In this document: positions 1 to 8,819 of the stretch, piece by piece
How the letters are laid out: each line of letters starts with the position of its first letter
Position numbering within the stretch: position 1 is the first letter of the stretch
Virus record (IMG/VR): IMGVR_UViG_3300021960_000216
Coordinates: 1-37,271 of that record
Source: a virus
Length of the DNA stretch: 37,271 bases
Strand: one strand, 5' to 3'
Made by a program: the position numbers and the translations under genes
Notes under the pieces: generated by a model
Seen by the model: the letters and a program-made list of their open reading frames with translations, nothing else
Database searches by the model: none
What the model was told of the DNA's origin: nothing

Positions 1-37
1 TGGTAAAACACAATATATAGATATTACAAATGAATGA
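1..37 (+). CDS. 3' end of a small membrane-protein gene (partial)
   Basis: The frame starting at base 2 is open and ends with TGA at 35-37, coding for the last 11 residues GKTQYIDITNE. The other two forward frames are stopped within the first 20 bases. Its stop overlaps the next gene's ATG at 30 by 8 bases, the same dense packing seen throughout. The frame is exactly the one needed to continue the gene cut at the right end (36994-37271): the final two bases GT plus base 1 (T) give a Val codon and then this tail. It is therefore probably the C-terminus of that protein, if the sequence is circular. On its own, the evidence for a gene here is short and weak. Confidence 0.45.
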   Translation, partial: GKTQYIDITNE

Positions 38-362
38 TCCAATCACTTCAAGAGTGCAAAAAGCACCTTTATTAAAAAAAGCTAAACCACCTGCCCCTTC
101 AAAGAAAAAATCTTTAGGGTATTATAATGAAGCCAAGCCAACAGGTACAGGCGCAGCTGCGGGCGGCGGTATGTCGCAAAAAGGTGTAAATAAATACAAA
201 AAAGATAATCCAGGTAGTAAGCTACAAACAGCAGTAACAACTCCCCCTAGTAAATTAGATCCAGATAGCAAAGCTGCTAAAAGAAGAAAATCATTTTGTG
301 CGCGTTCAAAAAGCTGGACATCAGAAAGAGGTAAAGCGGCGCGCAGAAGATGGAATTGTTAA
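30..362 (+). CDS. Small basic Cys-containing phage protein (DUF6321-like)
   Basis: 110 aa, strongly basic, with a Pro/Lys-rich N-terminus (residues 1-30). A Gly-rich stretch (AAAGGGMSQKG, about 42-52) is followed by NPGSKLQTAVT, and the protein ends in KSFCARS...ERGKAARRRWNC, so it has two Cys, one of them the last residue. This pattern is common in marine phages as an uncharacterised small protein, which I recall as DUF6321-like (from memory, not checked). There is no signal peptide or membrane segment. Charge and composition would suit nucleic-acid binding or an internal virion protein, but that is inference. It sits 15 bases before the next small membrane protein and probably belongs to one operon running into the holin. 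Start chosen at the first ATG, overlapping the preceding stop. Confidence 0.75.
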   Translation: MNDPITSRVQKAPLLKKAKPPAPSKKKSLGYYNEAKPTGTGAAAGGGMSQKGVNKYKKDNPGSKLQTAVTTPPSKLDPDSKAAKRRKSFCARSKSWTSERGKAARRRWNC

Positions 363-377
363 TTTAAATTTTATATT

Positions 378-650
378 ATGAATACAACTTTAATTTTAAT
401 TATTATTCTAGCTATAGCAATGGCAGTTTATTTTGCGTTTTTACATTTTGGTAAAATCAAAGATATGGACAAAGATGGTATTCCAGATAAAATAGAGGAT
501 GCCGCGCAAGAAGTTAAGCGTAGAGCTAAACGAATTAAAGAAGAAGTAAAAGATGTTACTGACGCTGTAAAAGAAGTTGGTAACCAAATTACTGATATTA
601 AAGATGCTGCTAAAGGAAAAACTAGAGCGGGTCGAAAAAAACAAAAATAA
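378..650 (+). CDS. Small single-TM protein with a calcium-loop motif
   Basis: 90 aa. Residues 3-24 form one hydrophobic helix (LILIIILAIAMAVYFAF). Directly after it comes DMDKDGIPDKIED (about 29-41), a Asp-rich DxDxDGxxD loop like those in thrombospondin type 3 or EF-hand calcium sites. The rest is a highly charged, probably coiled-coil helix ending in a Lys/Arg cluster (KGKTRAGRKKQK). The positive charges after the helix suggest N-terminus out and C-terminus in the cytoplasm. I recall similar proteins beside holins in Bacteroidota phages, but no function is known to me. Its stop overlaps the next start (TAATG), so translation is probably coupled to the holin. Possible roles are a lysis accessory or a minor virion protein; neither is shown by the sequence. 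Confidence 0.75.
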   Translation: MNTTLILIIILAIAMAVYFAFLHFGKIKDMDKDGIPDKIEDAAQEVKRRAKRIKEEVKDVTDAVKEVGNQITDIKDAAKGKTRAGRKKQK

Positions 651-1066
651 TGGCTAATAAAAAAAAATTTAAAGACACAGGCGTCGGTAAATTTTTATTA
701 GAAAAAATTCCAGGTGTAGTTGGAGCATTAGCAAATGATACTCCGGTTGGTTCCGTTATACAGGCTATTATTGGTGGATCAGATATGTCTGAAGCTGATA
801 AAGAAATAGCTTTAAAAAAATTAGAACTAGAAAGGGCTGAAATAGACGGTGTAACTAAAAGATGGGTCGCGGATGCTAGATCAGGTTCTTGGCTTGCCTC
901 AAATGTAAGACCATTAATTTTAGTATTTTTAACAATTTCATATGTCATAGGTTGGTATATGAATTATTCATTAGATAATATAACAAGTTTATTAACAATA
1001 GTAATTGGAGGCTATTTTGGCTCAAGAGGAGTTGAAAAAGTCTTTGGCGATAAAATGCACAAATAG
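650..1066 (+). CDS. Holin, 3-TM gene-transfer-agent type
   Basis: 138 aa. A basic N-terminus is followed by an amphipathic region with PGVVGALAND and a charged helix (DKEIALKKLELERAE, about 50-64). The signature SGSWLASNVRPLILVFL begins near residue 78, and hydrophobic helices span about 86-105 and 110-125 before a basic tail. This matches the '3TM holin' family (Pfam GTA_holin_3TM) found in tailed phages and gene transfer agents, in which the NVRP motif precedes the membrane helices. Its expected role is to form lesions in the inner membrane at the end of infection. No endolysin lies beside it, which is unusual. The start overlaps the previous stop, and the stop TAG is immediately followed by the tail-fibre ATG, so this is one tight operon. 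Family assignment is fairly secure; function is by family. Confidence 0.8.
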   Translation: MANKKKFKDTGVGKFLLEKIPGVVGALANDTPVGSVIQAIIGGSDMSEADKEIALKKLELERAEIDGVTKRWVADARSGSWLASNVRPLILVFLTISYVIGWYMNYSLDNITSLLTIVIGGYFGSRGVEKVFGDKMHK

Positions 1067-4000
1067 ATGGCTAGAATATTTACATATGATCAGGATCCAA
1101 GCTTAAATTTAAATGATAAGCTAATAGGGACAAATTCTGAAGATAATACAACAAAAAACTTTACAGTCGATAGTTTATTGGAGTTAGCTAATAATGTTAA
1201 CGCTATTAAACATTTTGATGGTATTGTATTCAAAGCACAAGACTATAATGTTGATTCTGATCAGTATGGTATCATTACTAATACAACAGGAACATATTCT
1301 TCAACAGATTTTAATGGTATTACACAAATATATTTATCAAAAAAGAATTTAAAAAATTCCAATGTAGCTGAATATATAGACGTATTAGCAGGTTATGATA
1401 TTCGTATAACTAATAAAAATGATGTAAATAATTTTGGTATTTATCGTGTTGATTCTATATCTGATTATGGTACATATAAATTATTAATTTTAACTAATCA
1501 AGACGCTTCAGGTCAATTACAAAAGGGAGTTGAATATTATGTATCAACACTTGGTAATAATCTTAAAAACTTAAATTCATTTTCAGTAACATCTTTAAAT
1601 GATGTAACAAGTGCCGGATCAGGACAAATTATTACATCCGAAGAAAGAATTTTATTTAATACGGTTACTGATAAAATAAATATATCGGATATACAAAATA
1701 ATTTAACTTCTAGCAGTGACGATGATGAAAGCAAGCCATTATCTGCTTACCAAGGGTATATATTAAAAGGTTATATAGATAGTATTAATGCTTTATTAGC
1801 ATCTGACAATGTTGACCTTGACACTTTACAAGAGGTTGTAGATTTTATTGAAGCAAATAAATCTACTTTGGATAGTTTAGCTATATCAAATATAGCTGGA
1901 TTACAAGTTGCTTTAGATGGTAAAGTAGATGTAATTGTTGGTAAAAGTTTATCTACTGAAGATTTTACAACAGCTCTTAAAACAAAATTAGAAGGTATAG
2001 CTGATGCTGCTGAAGTAAATGTAAAAGCGGATTGGGGTGAATCAAATTCTGCCTTAGACTCTTTTATATTAAATAAACCTACCGACGTTACAGACCTATC
2101 ATTGCATAATGTTGCTGAACTAGCAGATGTAACTTCTGTTGGGTCTGGCGCTATAATAACTACTGACGAAAGAAATAAGTTGGGAGGTATTGCAGCGGGT
2201 GCAGAGGTTAATGTACAAGCCGACTGGAATGAAACTAATAATTTATCAGATTCATATATACAGAATAAGCCAAGTGTAGTAGCTGGCTCTACCACAATAG
2301 CAATTAACGGCACAACAAATGAAGTTGAAGTAACCGGCGGAACACAAGATTTATCTACAAATAGATCTTGGACAGTTGGATTACCAAATGACGTTACTAT
2401 TGGTAATAATTTAACTGTAACAAATAGCATAGGTGGCGCAAGCGCTAGCATAACTGGTCAATTAGATGCTGCAAGCGTTGATGCTGGTGATAGATTAATA
2501 TTGTCTACTGCAAGTGCATCTGACCCAGCTGAAGATAATGCTATTTATTTTAAAACAGAAAATAGCCATGACACAATGTATTTTAGGTATCATGGTCATA
2601 CTTTAAAAATAGATACATTAACAGAAGTAATTCCTTCTGGTATTACATCTGGTGGTATTTTATCAGCTGCGAATACAACTCAATTTACAATTACAGCTGG
2701 TACTGGTATAATAAATGATCTTAATAAAGAATCTGGGGCTACCGAACCATATCCAGAAATACAATATATATCTTGGTCTCAACAAACTATTACAGTTTCA
2801 AATCTAGATTCTGGTAGTACACAACAGAAAAACTCTTGGATTTATATTGATGAAACAGGCACAGTACAACAACAAGCAACTGCTTTTACTGATGCACAAA
2901 TAGCCAATAAGATTATTATTGGTTCTGTGGTACACTCTTCTGGTACTATTGATTTTGTAAAAACATTCCCAATGACTGCTTACGCGGCAACAGCCCAATT
3001 AGCTGAATTTGCTAGAATGTTTGGCCCAATGAAAAAAACAGGGCATTTAATTACTCCAAATGGGGCAAATTTATCTATTGATAGAGCTGCTGGTACTGCA
3101 TTTGCTTTTGGTAGAAATTACTCCATTGATCCTAATGCTCCCTCTATAGTTACAGATAATGCTAAAACTATTTGTAAGATACATAGATATTATTCTGATG
3201 GTTCAGGCGGGCATGTCAAAGATACTAATGCTGGCGCCGGTTATAACACTTTAGATCCGACTAAATATGATGCCTCTGGAACTTTAACATCTATGAACAC
3301 GGCTAAGTTTAGTGTTCAAAGATTATATTTCTTCCCAACAACCCCAGATGTTGTAGTTTCTTATTACGGTAAAGGATCTTACAACAGTATTGATGAAGCT
3401 GAAAAAAGTTATTTAGTAGAGCAATTTAATGAAGCGGATAACACTGCTAGTCAAGCTATTTATCTTGGGTCTATTATATTAAAGGGTGATGCAACGGCGC
3501 TTAACAATGCTGGTCAAGCAAAAATTCTTACTGCTGGAATATTTAGAAGCTTAGCCGCTGTTAATATTGGTGGTACTGCTGCAGCACAAGCTCTTATTGA
3601 TTTAACTGATGTTGATACATCTGGTGTTGCTGATGATTATATTTTAAGATATGATAGTTCATCTGGTCAATTTTTAGCAGAAGCTTTAAATACAGATGTT
3701 GTTGCAGAAGGTTCAACTAATTTATATGATAAAACGGTAACATTAACAGAAGGTGATAACATAACAATAACTGGTACTTATCCAGACTTTACAATAGCAT
3801 CAGCTCACCCAACAATTACCGGCGCCGCATCAGATTCTACAAATACAGGCTCTACGTTTATTCAAAGCTTAGGCTTTGATTCTAATGGGCACGTCACAAG
3901 TGTTAGCACCTCTACTTTCCCATCAGATATTAATACAACATATACTATAGGTGTTGAAGCCGGGGCTACAAACACTTCGGTTATTAGATTAACTGGTAGT

Positions 4001-5833
4001 GACGCAACAACTGACGATATTACTATTGCTGGTGGGAGTAATGTTACAGTCACTGAAGTTGGTGATACAATAACTATTGCGTCTAGCCACCCAATTATTC
4101 CTACAACGGGTGGGGTAGATAATAGTGGTTATACATATATTCAAGATATTACTTTAGATAGTAATGGGCATGTTACAGCTATTGGATCTTCAACAATATC
4201 TACAGCTGCTGTTTCAAGTGGGAGCGCATCTCTTGTAACTGGAGATGATGTTTATAGTTATATTGCTGGATTAGGATATTCAACTACAACAGGCACTGTT
4301 GATACTGCTAATAGCCCTGGCGCTAATGAGTTTGCTAGATTTACGGATAGTAATACAATTGAGGGTCTTACCGCGAGTGAATTAAAAGCTGCGCTTGATT
4401 TAGAAATTGGTACAGATATTCAAGCTTATGACGCTGACCTTTCGACCATTGGTGGCCTTGCTAAAACAGATGGTAACTTTATTGTTGGCAATGGTTCAAC
4501 TTGGGTTGTTGAATCTGGTAATACAGCTAGAACATCACTTGGCCTTGGCAGTGGTAATAATGTTACATTTAATGATTTAACTGTTTCTGGCAATTTACTC
4601 GTAAATGGTTCAACAACTACATTAAATACAGCCACTTTAACTGTTAATGATTTAAATATTACCGTGGCGGACGGAGCGACTTCCGCATCCGCTGCTGATG
4701 GCGCTGGTATTACTGTTGCAGGTGCTAATGCAACAATAACATATGCTTCTTCTGGAGATAAATGGGTGTTTAATAAAGCACCTTACTATAATACTAGTAG
4801 ATTATTAACAACAGCTGATGAAGGTTCTGGAAATGGTATTGATTCAGACACTTTAGATGGGCAGCATGGTAGTTATTATTTAGATTATCAAAATTTTTCT
4901 GGTACACCTACAATAAATAACGCGACTATTACTATTGCTGCTGGGTCTGGTTTAACAGGCGGCGGATTATTCACGGGAAATCAACTTGCTAATGGTACAA
5001 TTACACTTAATCATCAAGACACATCATCACAAGGATCTGTAAATAATTCGGGTCGTACATATATTCAGGATATTACGCTTGATACATATGGTCACGTTAC
5101 TGGCATTTCTTCTGCTACTGAAACTGTAGTAGATACAAATACCCCTAATTTTTATATACAAGCTCCATCCGGCACACCAAATCAAACTGTAAACTCTAAT
5201 GATATACTTGTATTTACAGGATCTGGAGCAACAACTGTATCAAGCTCTGGTACTACTACAAAAACAATAACTATTTCTTCTACAAATACTACTTATTCAG
5301 CTAGTGGTGATTATGGCTTAACTATGTCTGGCACACAGTTTAGGCTTGAAGATGACCGCAGAAGAAATTCAAGTACTACAGATATTTATAGTGGTAATAC
5401 GCATGATTATACTTTCTATGATGCCTCTGAGGGTATTAGATGGTATACAGAAGGTGTTGAAGAAATGCGACTGACAAATGGGGGTGACCTACACGTTGAC
5501 GGCGATGTAATTGCTTATTCTGGTACTGTATCTGATCAAAGATTAAAAGATAATATCGTTACTATTGATAATGCTCTTGAAAAAGTTGAATCATTAAGAG
5601 GTGTATCATATACGTGGAACCAAGGAAGCAGAAAAGGTAAAAACGAAATAGGGGTTATTGCACAAGAAGTTGAAAAAGTATTCCCTGAAATAGTTCATGA
5701 AAAAGAATTACCATTTATAGATGGCGGCGAATATAAAGTTGTAGATTATGAAAAATTAACAGGTGTACTTATTGAAGCTGTTAAAGAATTATCTGCAGAA
5801 GTAAAAGCATTAAAACAACAAATAAACGGATAA
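1067..5833 (+). CDS. Tail fibre with C-terminal S74 self-cleaving chaperone domain
   Basis: 1588 aa. Residues 1-160 are probably the particle-binding end. From about 175 to 410 there are repeats containing DVTSxGSGxIIT and AEVNVxADW...NKP, typical of phage fibre shafts. Residues about 910-1370 hold three copies of a block ending xFD/LDxxGHVT, together with 'LTVSGNLLVNGSTTTLNT' shaft sequence. The C-terminus from S1489 (SDQRLKDN) to 1588 is a peptidase S74 / intramolecular chaperone domain: Ser1489 and Lys1494 match the Ser-Lys pair known from phage endosialidases, and the last 20 residues form a coiled coil. This family trimerises the fibre and then cuts itself off just before that Ser. The low-complexity Ser/Thr/Gly-rich sequence fits a trimeric beta fibre. 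It probably recognises host surface glycans. The receptor is unknown. Confidence 0.88.
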   Translation: MARIFTYDQDPSLNLNDKLIGTNSEDNTTKNFTVDSLLELANNVNAIKHFDGIVFKAQDYNVDSDQYGIITNTTGTYSSTDFNGITQIYLSKKNLKNSNVAEYIDVLAGYDIRITNKNDVNNFGIYRVDSISDYGTYKLLILTNQDASGQLQKGVEYYVSTLGNNLKNLNSFSVTSLNDVTSAGSGQIITSEERILFNTVTDKINISDIQNNLTSSSDDDESKPLSAYQGYILKGYIDSINALLASDNVDLDTLQEVVDFIEANKSTLDSLAISNIAGLQVALDGKVDVIVGKSLSTEDFTTALKTKLEGIADAAEVNVKADWGESNSALDSFILNKPTDVTDLSLHNVAELADVTSVGSGAIITTDERNKLGGIAAGAEVNVQADWNETNNLSDSYIQNKPSVVAGSTTIAINGTTNEVEVTGGTQDLSTNRSWTVGLPNDVTIGNNLTVTNSIGGASASITGQLDAASVDAGDRLILSTASASDPAEDNAIYFKTENSHDTMYFRYHGHTLKIDTLTEVIPSGITSGGILSAANTTQFTITAGTGIINDLNKESGATEPYPEIQYISWSQQTITVSNLDSGSTQQKNSWIYIDETGTVQQQATAFTDAQIANKIIIGSVVHSSGTIDFVKTFPMTAYAATAQLAEFARMFGPMKKTGHLITPNGANLSIDRAAGTAFAFGRNYSIDPNAPSIVTDNAKTICKIHRYYSDGSGGHVKDTNAGAGYNTLDPTKYDASGTLTSMNTAKFSVQRLYFFPTTPDVVVSYYGKGSYNSIDEAEKSYLVEQFNEADNTASQAIYLGSIILKGDATALNNAGQAKILTAGIFRSLAAVNIGGTAAAQALIDLTDVDTSGVADDYILRYDSSSGQFLAEALNTDVVAEGSTNLYDKTVTLTEGDNITITGTYPDFTIASAHPTITGAASDSTNTGSTFIQSLGFDSNGHVTSVSTSTFPSDINTTYTIGVEAGATNTSVIRLTGSDATTDDITIAGGSNVTVTEVGDTITIASSHPIIPTTGGVDNSGYTYIQDITLDSNGHVTAIGSSTISTAAVSSGSASLVTGDDVYSYIAGLGYSTTTGTVDTANSPGANEFARFTDSNTIEGLTASELKAALDLEIGTDIQAYDADLSTIGGLAKTDGNFIVGNGSTWVVESGNTARTSLGLGSGNNVTFNDLTVSGNLLVNGSTTTLNTATLTVNDLNITVADGATSASAADGAGITVAGANATITYASSGDKWVFNKAPYYNTSRLLTTADEGSGNGIDSDTLDGQHGSYYLDYQNFSGTPTINNATITIAAGSGLTGGGLFTGNQLANGTITLNHQDTSSQGSVNNSGRTYIQDITLDTYGHVTGISSATETVVDTNTPNFYIQAPSGTPNQTVNSNDILVFTGSGATTVSSSGTTTKTITISSTNTTYSASGDYGLTMSGTQFRLEDDRRRNSSTTDIYSGNTHDYTFYDASEGIRWYTEGVEEMRLTNGGDLHVDGDVIAYSGTVSDQRLKDNIVTIDNALEKVESLRGVSYTWNQGSRKGKNEIGVIAQEVEKVFPEIVHEKELPFIDGGEYKVVDYEKLTGVLIEAVKELSAEVKALKQQING
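3854..5101 (+). repeat. Three dispersed GHVT repeats within the tail fibre
   Basis: Near-copies of a 15-residue block are encoded at about 3854-3898 (TFIQSLGFDSNGHVT), 4134-4178 (TYIQDITLDSNGHVT) and 5056-5101 (TYIQDITLDTYGHVT). Each is preceded by a short His-containing stretch and a Gly/Ser spacer. They are protein-level shaft repeats rather than mobile DNA and probably arose by internal duplication of the fibre gene. Confidence 0.7.
5531..5830 (+). other. Peptidase S74 / intramolecular chaperone domain
   Basis: Domain region within the tail-fibre gene, residues 1489-1588. It opens with SDQRLKDN, contains NEIGVIAQEVEKVFPEIV and VVDYEKLTGVLIEAVKEL, and ends in a heptad-like helix. The Ser and Lys five residues apart match the known catalytic pair, so release of this domain after folding is expected. 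Confidence 0.85.
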
Positions 5834-5836
5834 GCA

Positions 5837-8311
5837 ATGGCGTTACAATCAAGTGGACAAATAAAATTATCAGAAATTTGGAGTGAATATAGCGGCGTTA
5901 CAACACCAGCCACTGATCAAAATATATCACTGGGGGCATTATCCGTTAATACAGCTGATGGAGGGGGTGACCCAGATGCTATGTCTGAATTTTACGGTTT
6001 ATCATCTGCACCGCCTTTAGTTAATACAGAAAACTTTGCTATTTCTACTTATGTAGGTAACGGTAGTACGCAAACAATTGATGCTGCTCCAGTGGGTAAA
6101 TCTGCTGTATTTAATGGAAGTAATAGTAAAATAGATGTTGGTAACCAAACTTGGTTTAATTCTAATTTTACTTTATCAATGTGGTTTTACCCTCAAAATA
6201 CTTCAGGAACATCTTTTGAAGTATTAGCATATAAAAGAGCAACAAGCGACTATTTTAACCCTTTTGGTTTTGGATTTTATCAACCTAATCATTCAAGCTA
6301 TGCTAAAAAATTAATATTTACAATGGGTGGTGGGGGCACTACTTCTAATTATTTCTTCTCATCAAATACTTATAATGTTAATAGTTGGAATTTTGTTGCA
6401 GTGAAAATTTCAGGCACTGCAATGTCTATGACCTTAAATGGAATAGAAACTACAGGAACTTTTTTAGGTACAAGACAAACTAATTCAAACGAAATTAGAT
6501 TTGGTAATAAATATCATATTGATAATGACTATCCTTTTAATGGTAAATTTGACCAAATAAGGGTATATACATCAGCATTAAGCTCATCAGATATAACTAA
6601 TTTATACAATGAAACAAACGTTCCGACTGCAAATCTTGTAGCTCATTACATATTAGATGGAAATGCTAATGATTCAGTTGGAAGTTATAATGGAACTGCT
6701 ACAAATATTACATACATTGCTAACGCTGCTGTAGGACCAACTATTTCTGGTGGGGCAGCTTATTTTGCTGGAGGTGCGGGAACAAGTAAAATTACTACAA
6801 GTTTAGATCTTGATAGTTATGATGAAAACTGGAGTATATCTATGTGGGTTAAATATGATTTTGATTCTACATATAGAGGTATCGCCGGAAGTTGTGATTC
6901 TTTAAGCCACAATGGAATGGTAATTGATCAAGGAACATCTGGCCAAATTAGATTTAGGCTTAGGATAAATGCAGCAAGTTACTCTTCGTTGTCATCATCA
7001 GGAACATATGGGGATGGCCAATGGCATCATATAGTTGTTATAAAAGGAGGCACTACAAATTATCTTTATATAGATGGTAATAAAGAAATATTAAGTACTG
7101 CAACAACAAACGGGGTAAATCACTTAGGGTTTACTCTTGGCATGATTGGAACAAGCACAGTAACTGCATACTCTATGCGCGGTAGTATAGATGATGTTAG
7201 AGTATATAATGATGAATTAACTGCTGCTGAAGCCTTGAATATATATAATAATACTTCTATACCAACAGATAATCTTATATCACACTGGAAATTAGATGGC
7301 AATGCTAATGATGAACAAGGTACTCACACAAGTACAGTTACCAATGTTGGTTGGGTTGGTGGTGATTTTAGACCTGATATGGTTTGGATTAAAAATCGCG
7401 ATCAGAGTAGTGTTTCTCATATACTTTTTGATTCAGTAAGAGGCATAGAATTAAATAAAAACTTAAATACAGATAATACTGGCGCCGAGGGTAATACTAT
7501 AGGGGGAAACCCTTCAATGTATGGTTGGGTAGATTCAGCAAGCTCAAGTGGTTTTACAGTTAAAGCAGGCAGTACAAATGGGGCTTTTTCTAATTATACA
7601 GGAAATAATTTTGTAGGATGGACTTGGAAAGCAGGTGGACCAGTGGTAACAAACACAAGTGGAACAATTAATTCGCAAGTGTCGGCTAATCAGGCGGCTG
7701 GGTTTAGTATTGTTAGTTATAGAGGGAATGGAGTACAAGGTGCAACAGTAGGGCATGGATTAAGTTCTGCTCATGAAATGTTTATTGTAAAGAACAGAGA
7801 CGTTAATGTTAATTGGGGCGTATGGCATAAAGATTTAAGCACAAATGGATATTTAATTTTAAATTCTAATCAAGCACAGGGAATTGCATCGAGTGTTTTT
7901 CCTGCACAATCATCTAATTCAATTACATTAGGAACTGATGGCGGTGTTAATGTGCTAAATCAAGATTACATCGTCTACTGCTTCCATTCAGTAGCTGGAT
8001 ATCAGAAGATAGGGAGTTATCAAGGGAATAGTACAACAAGTGGAAACATTATATCAACTGGATTTGAACCAAGATTTTTATTAATTAAAGCTACCAACAG
8101 TGCCCAAGATTGGTTTATTTTAGATAATCAACGCGGGTATAACTCATCAAATGGCAATGTGCATAAACATTTAAATTCCAACAATAGTGATGCTGAAAAT
8201 ACAGACACAACCGATAGAGTTAAATTTACCTCCACGGGTTTTGAATTGGTAACTAATTCAAATGGGTTTAATGCATCATCAGTAACATATATATATTTAG
8301 CAATAGCATAA
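5837..8311 (+). CDS. Tail adhesin with two LamG domains and a DUF7483-like C-terminus
   Basis: 824 aa. The N-terminus (SGQIKLSEIWSEYSG, residues 5-20) is an opening often seen in phage tail proteins. Two concanavalin A/LamG-type beta-sandwich domains follow, about 88-265 (LSMWFYPQ...WNFVAVKI...FDQIRVY) and about 300-475 (ISMWVKYDF...WHHIVVI...IDDVRVY). Each ends in a matching linker, NLVAHYILDGNAND at 266 and NLISHWKLDGNAND at 479. From about 510 the protein has RPDMVWIKNRDQ, FVGWTWKAGG and a C-terminal ...FNASSVTYIYLAIA, a pattern I recall from marine phage tails (DUF7483-like, from memory). LamG domains usually bind sugars, so this is a likely second host-recognition protein. It lies 3 bases after the fibre gene and is probably co-transcribed. 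A role in polysaccharide binding is inferred from the fold family. Confidence 0.82.
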   Translation: MALQSSGQIKLSEIWSEYSGVTTPATDQNISLGALSVNTADGGGDPDAMSEFYGLSSAPPLVNTENFAISTYVGNGSTQTIDAAPVGKSAVFNGSNSKIDVGNQTWFNSNFTLSMWFYPQNTSGTSFEVLAYKRATSDYFNPFGFGFYQPNHSSYAKKLIFTMGGGGTTSNYFFSSNTYNVNSWNFVAVKISGTAMSMTLNGIETTGTFLGTRQTNSNEIRFGNKYHIDNDYPFNGKFDQIRVYTSALSSSDITNLYNETNVPTANLVAHYILDGNANDSVGSYNGTATNITYIANAAVGPTISGGAAYFAGGAGTSKITTSLDLDSYDENWSISMWVKYDFDSTYRGIAGSCDSLSHNGMVIDQGTSGQIRFRLRINAASYSSLSSSGTYGDGQWHHIVVIKGGTTNYLYIDGNKEILSTATTNGVNHLGFTLGMIGTSTVTAYSMRGSIDDVRVYNDELTAAEALNIYNNTSIPTDNLISHWKLDGNANDEQGTHTSTVTNVGWVGGDFRPDMVWIKNRDQSSVSHILFDSVRGIELNKNLNTDNTGAEGNTIGGNPSMYGWVDSASSSGFTVKAGSTNGAFSNYTGNNFVGWTWKAGGPVVTNTSGTINSQVSANQAAGFSIVSYRGNGVQGATVGHGLSSAHEMFIVKNRDVNVNWGVWHKDLSTNGYLILNSNQAQGIASSVFPAQSSNSITLGTDGGVNVLNQDYIVYCFHSVAGYQKIGSYQGNSTTSGNIISTGFEPRFLLIKATNSAQDWFILDNQRGYNSSNGNVHKHLNSNNSDAENTDTTDRVKFTSTGFELVTNSNGFNASSVTYIYLAIA

Positions 8312-8371
8312 AATAAAAAAAATCATATATTCACGTAATATAATAATAATAAATTTTTAAATTCAATAATT
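8312..8371. promoter_or_regulatory. AT-rich intergenic gap, candidate promoter region
   Basis: This 60-base gap is one of the largest in the window and separates the adhesin block from the head block. It is almost all A/T, contains TATAAT-like sequence in a run of TAA repeats, and has a short inverted repeat (ATATT-CACGT-AATAT, 8327-8341). There is no T-tract terminator and no clear Bacteroidota -33 TTG / -7 TAnnTTTG pair. A promoter for the head genes is plausible from position only. Confidence 0.25.
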
Positions 8372-8623
8372 ATGTCAAATCAAATTAAAACAGAAGAGTT
8401 AAGTAAATTACAAAATTTAATTACAATTATTAAAACCAATCAAACTCAAATTGGTTTATTAGAAACTAGTAAGTATAGTTTATTGCAAAAAAATATTATG
8501 CTAACTGATGAATTAAATAAATTTAAATCCGAGCTACAAGAAACGTATGGTAAGATTAATATTAACATTGAAGATGGTAGCTTTGAAACAATAGAAGAAA
8601 ATGAATCTAATACGGAAGATTAG
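8372..8623 (+). CDS. Small coiled-coil phage protein
   Basis: 83 aa, hydrophilic and predicted almost wholly helical. Residues 8-58 have regular Leu/Ile spacing (LSKLQNLITIIK, then LLETSKYSLLQKNIMLTDEL), suggesting a coiled coil. The C-terminus has YGKININIEDGSFE and an acidic tail. I recall small proteins with the same 'xLQxELxKFxxELxExYGKxxINIxDG' plan upstream of terminase genes in Bacteroidota phages, but no function is known to me. The first ATG follows an A/T-rich leader after a 60-base gap, and the gene may head the head-morphogenesis operon. Its end overlaps the next gene by 23 bases. Confidence 0.75.
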   Translation: MSNQIKTEELSKLQNLITIIKTNQTQIGLLETSKYSLLQKNIMLTDELNKFKSELQETYGKININIEDGSFETIEENESNTED

Positions 8624-8819
8624 TATTGGTCGTGATTATAAAAACGACGCAATGCATTATAGTATAGGCCAAGAAGTTTTTGGTGGGCATACAATATCTG
8701 AGATCATTGAAGAAGAAGAAGGGTATAAAATATATATCAAAAAAAATGACGAAGTGTTGCCTTGGAAAAACTTTAATAAAAATATGGCTGTATCAATTGA
8801 ATATAATTTAGAATATTAA
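8601..8819 (+). CDS. Conserved small phage protein of unknown function
   Basis: 72 aa if started at 8601; a shorter form from the ATG at 8652 would be 55 aa. I prefer the longer one because the IRKISIGRDYKNDAMHYSIGQ segment (split across residues 4-23) looks conserved in similar phage proteins as I remember them, and it would be lost from the short form. The sequence alternates short beta-type stretches (GGHTISEIIE, GYKIYIKKNDEV, MAVSIEYNL), suggesting a small beta-barrel or sandwich. There are no membrane segments. It overlaps the previous gene by 23 bases, and its stop overlaps the next start (TAATG), so it is translationally coupled to both. Function unknown. Confidence 0.7.
   Translation: MNLIRKISIGRDYKNDAMHYSIGQEVFGGHTISEIIEEEEGYKIYIKKNDEVLPWKNFNKNMAVSIEYNLEY

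Noticed and set aside
1771-2451. 226 aa open frame on the - strand under the tail fibre
   Set aside because: It mirrors low-complexity Ser/Thr/Ala/Asn codons of the fibre. All other genes are on the + strand and it has no leader of its own.
5837-8311. Diversity-generating retroelement acting on the LamG adhesin
   Set aside because: No reverse transcriptase gene or template/variable repeat pair was found in the window.
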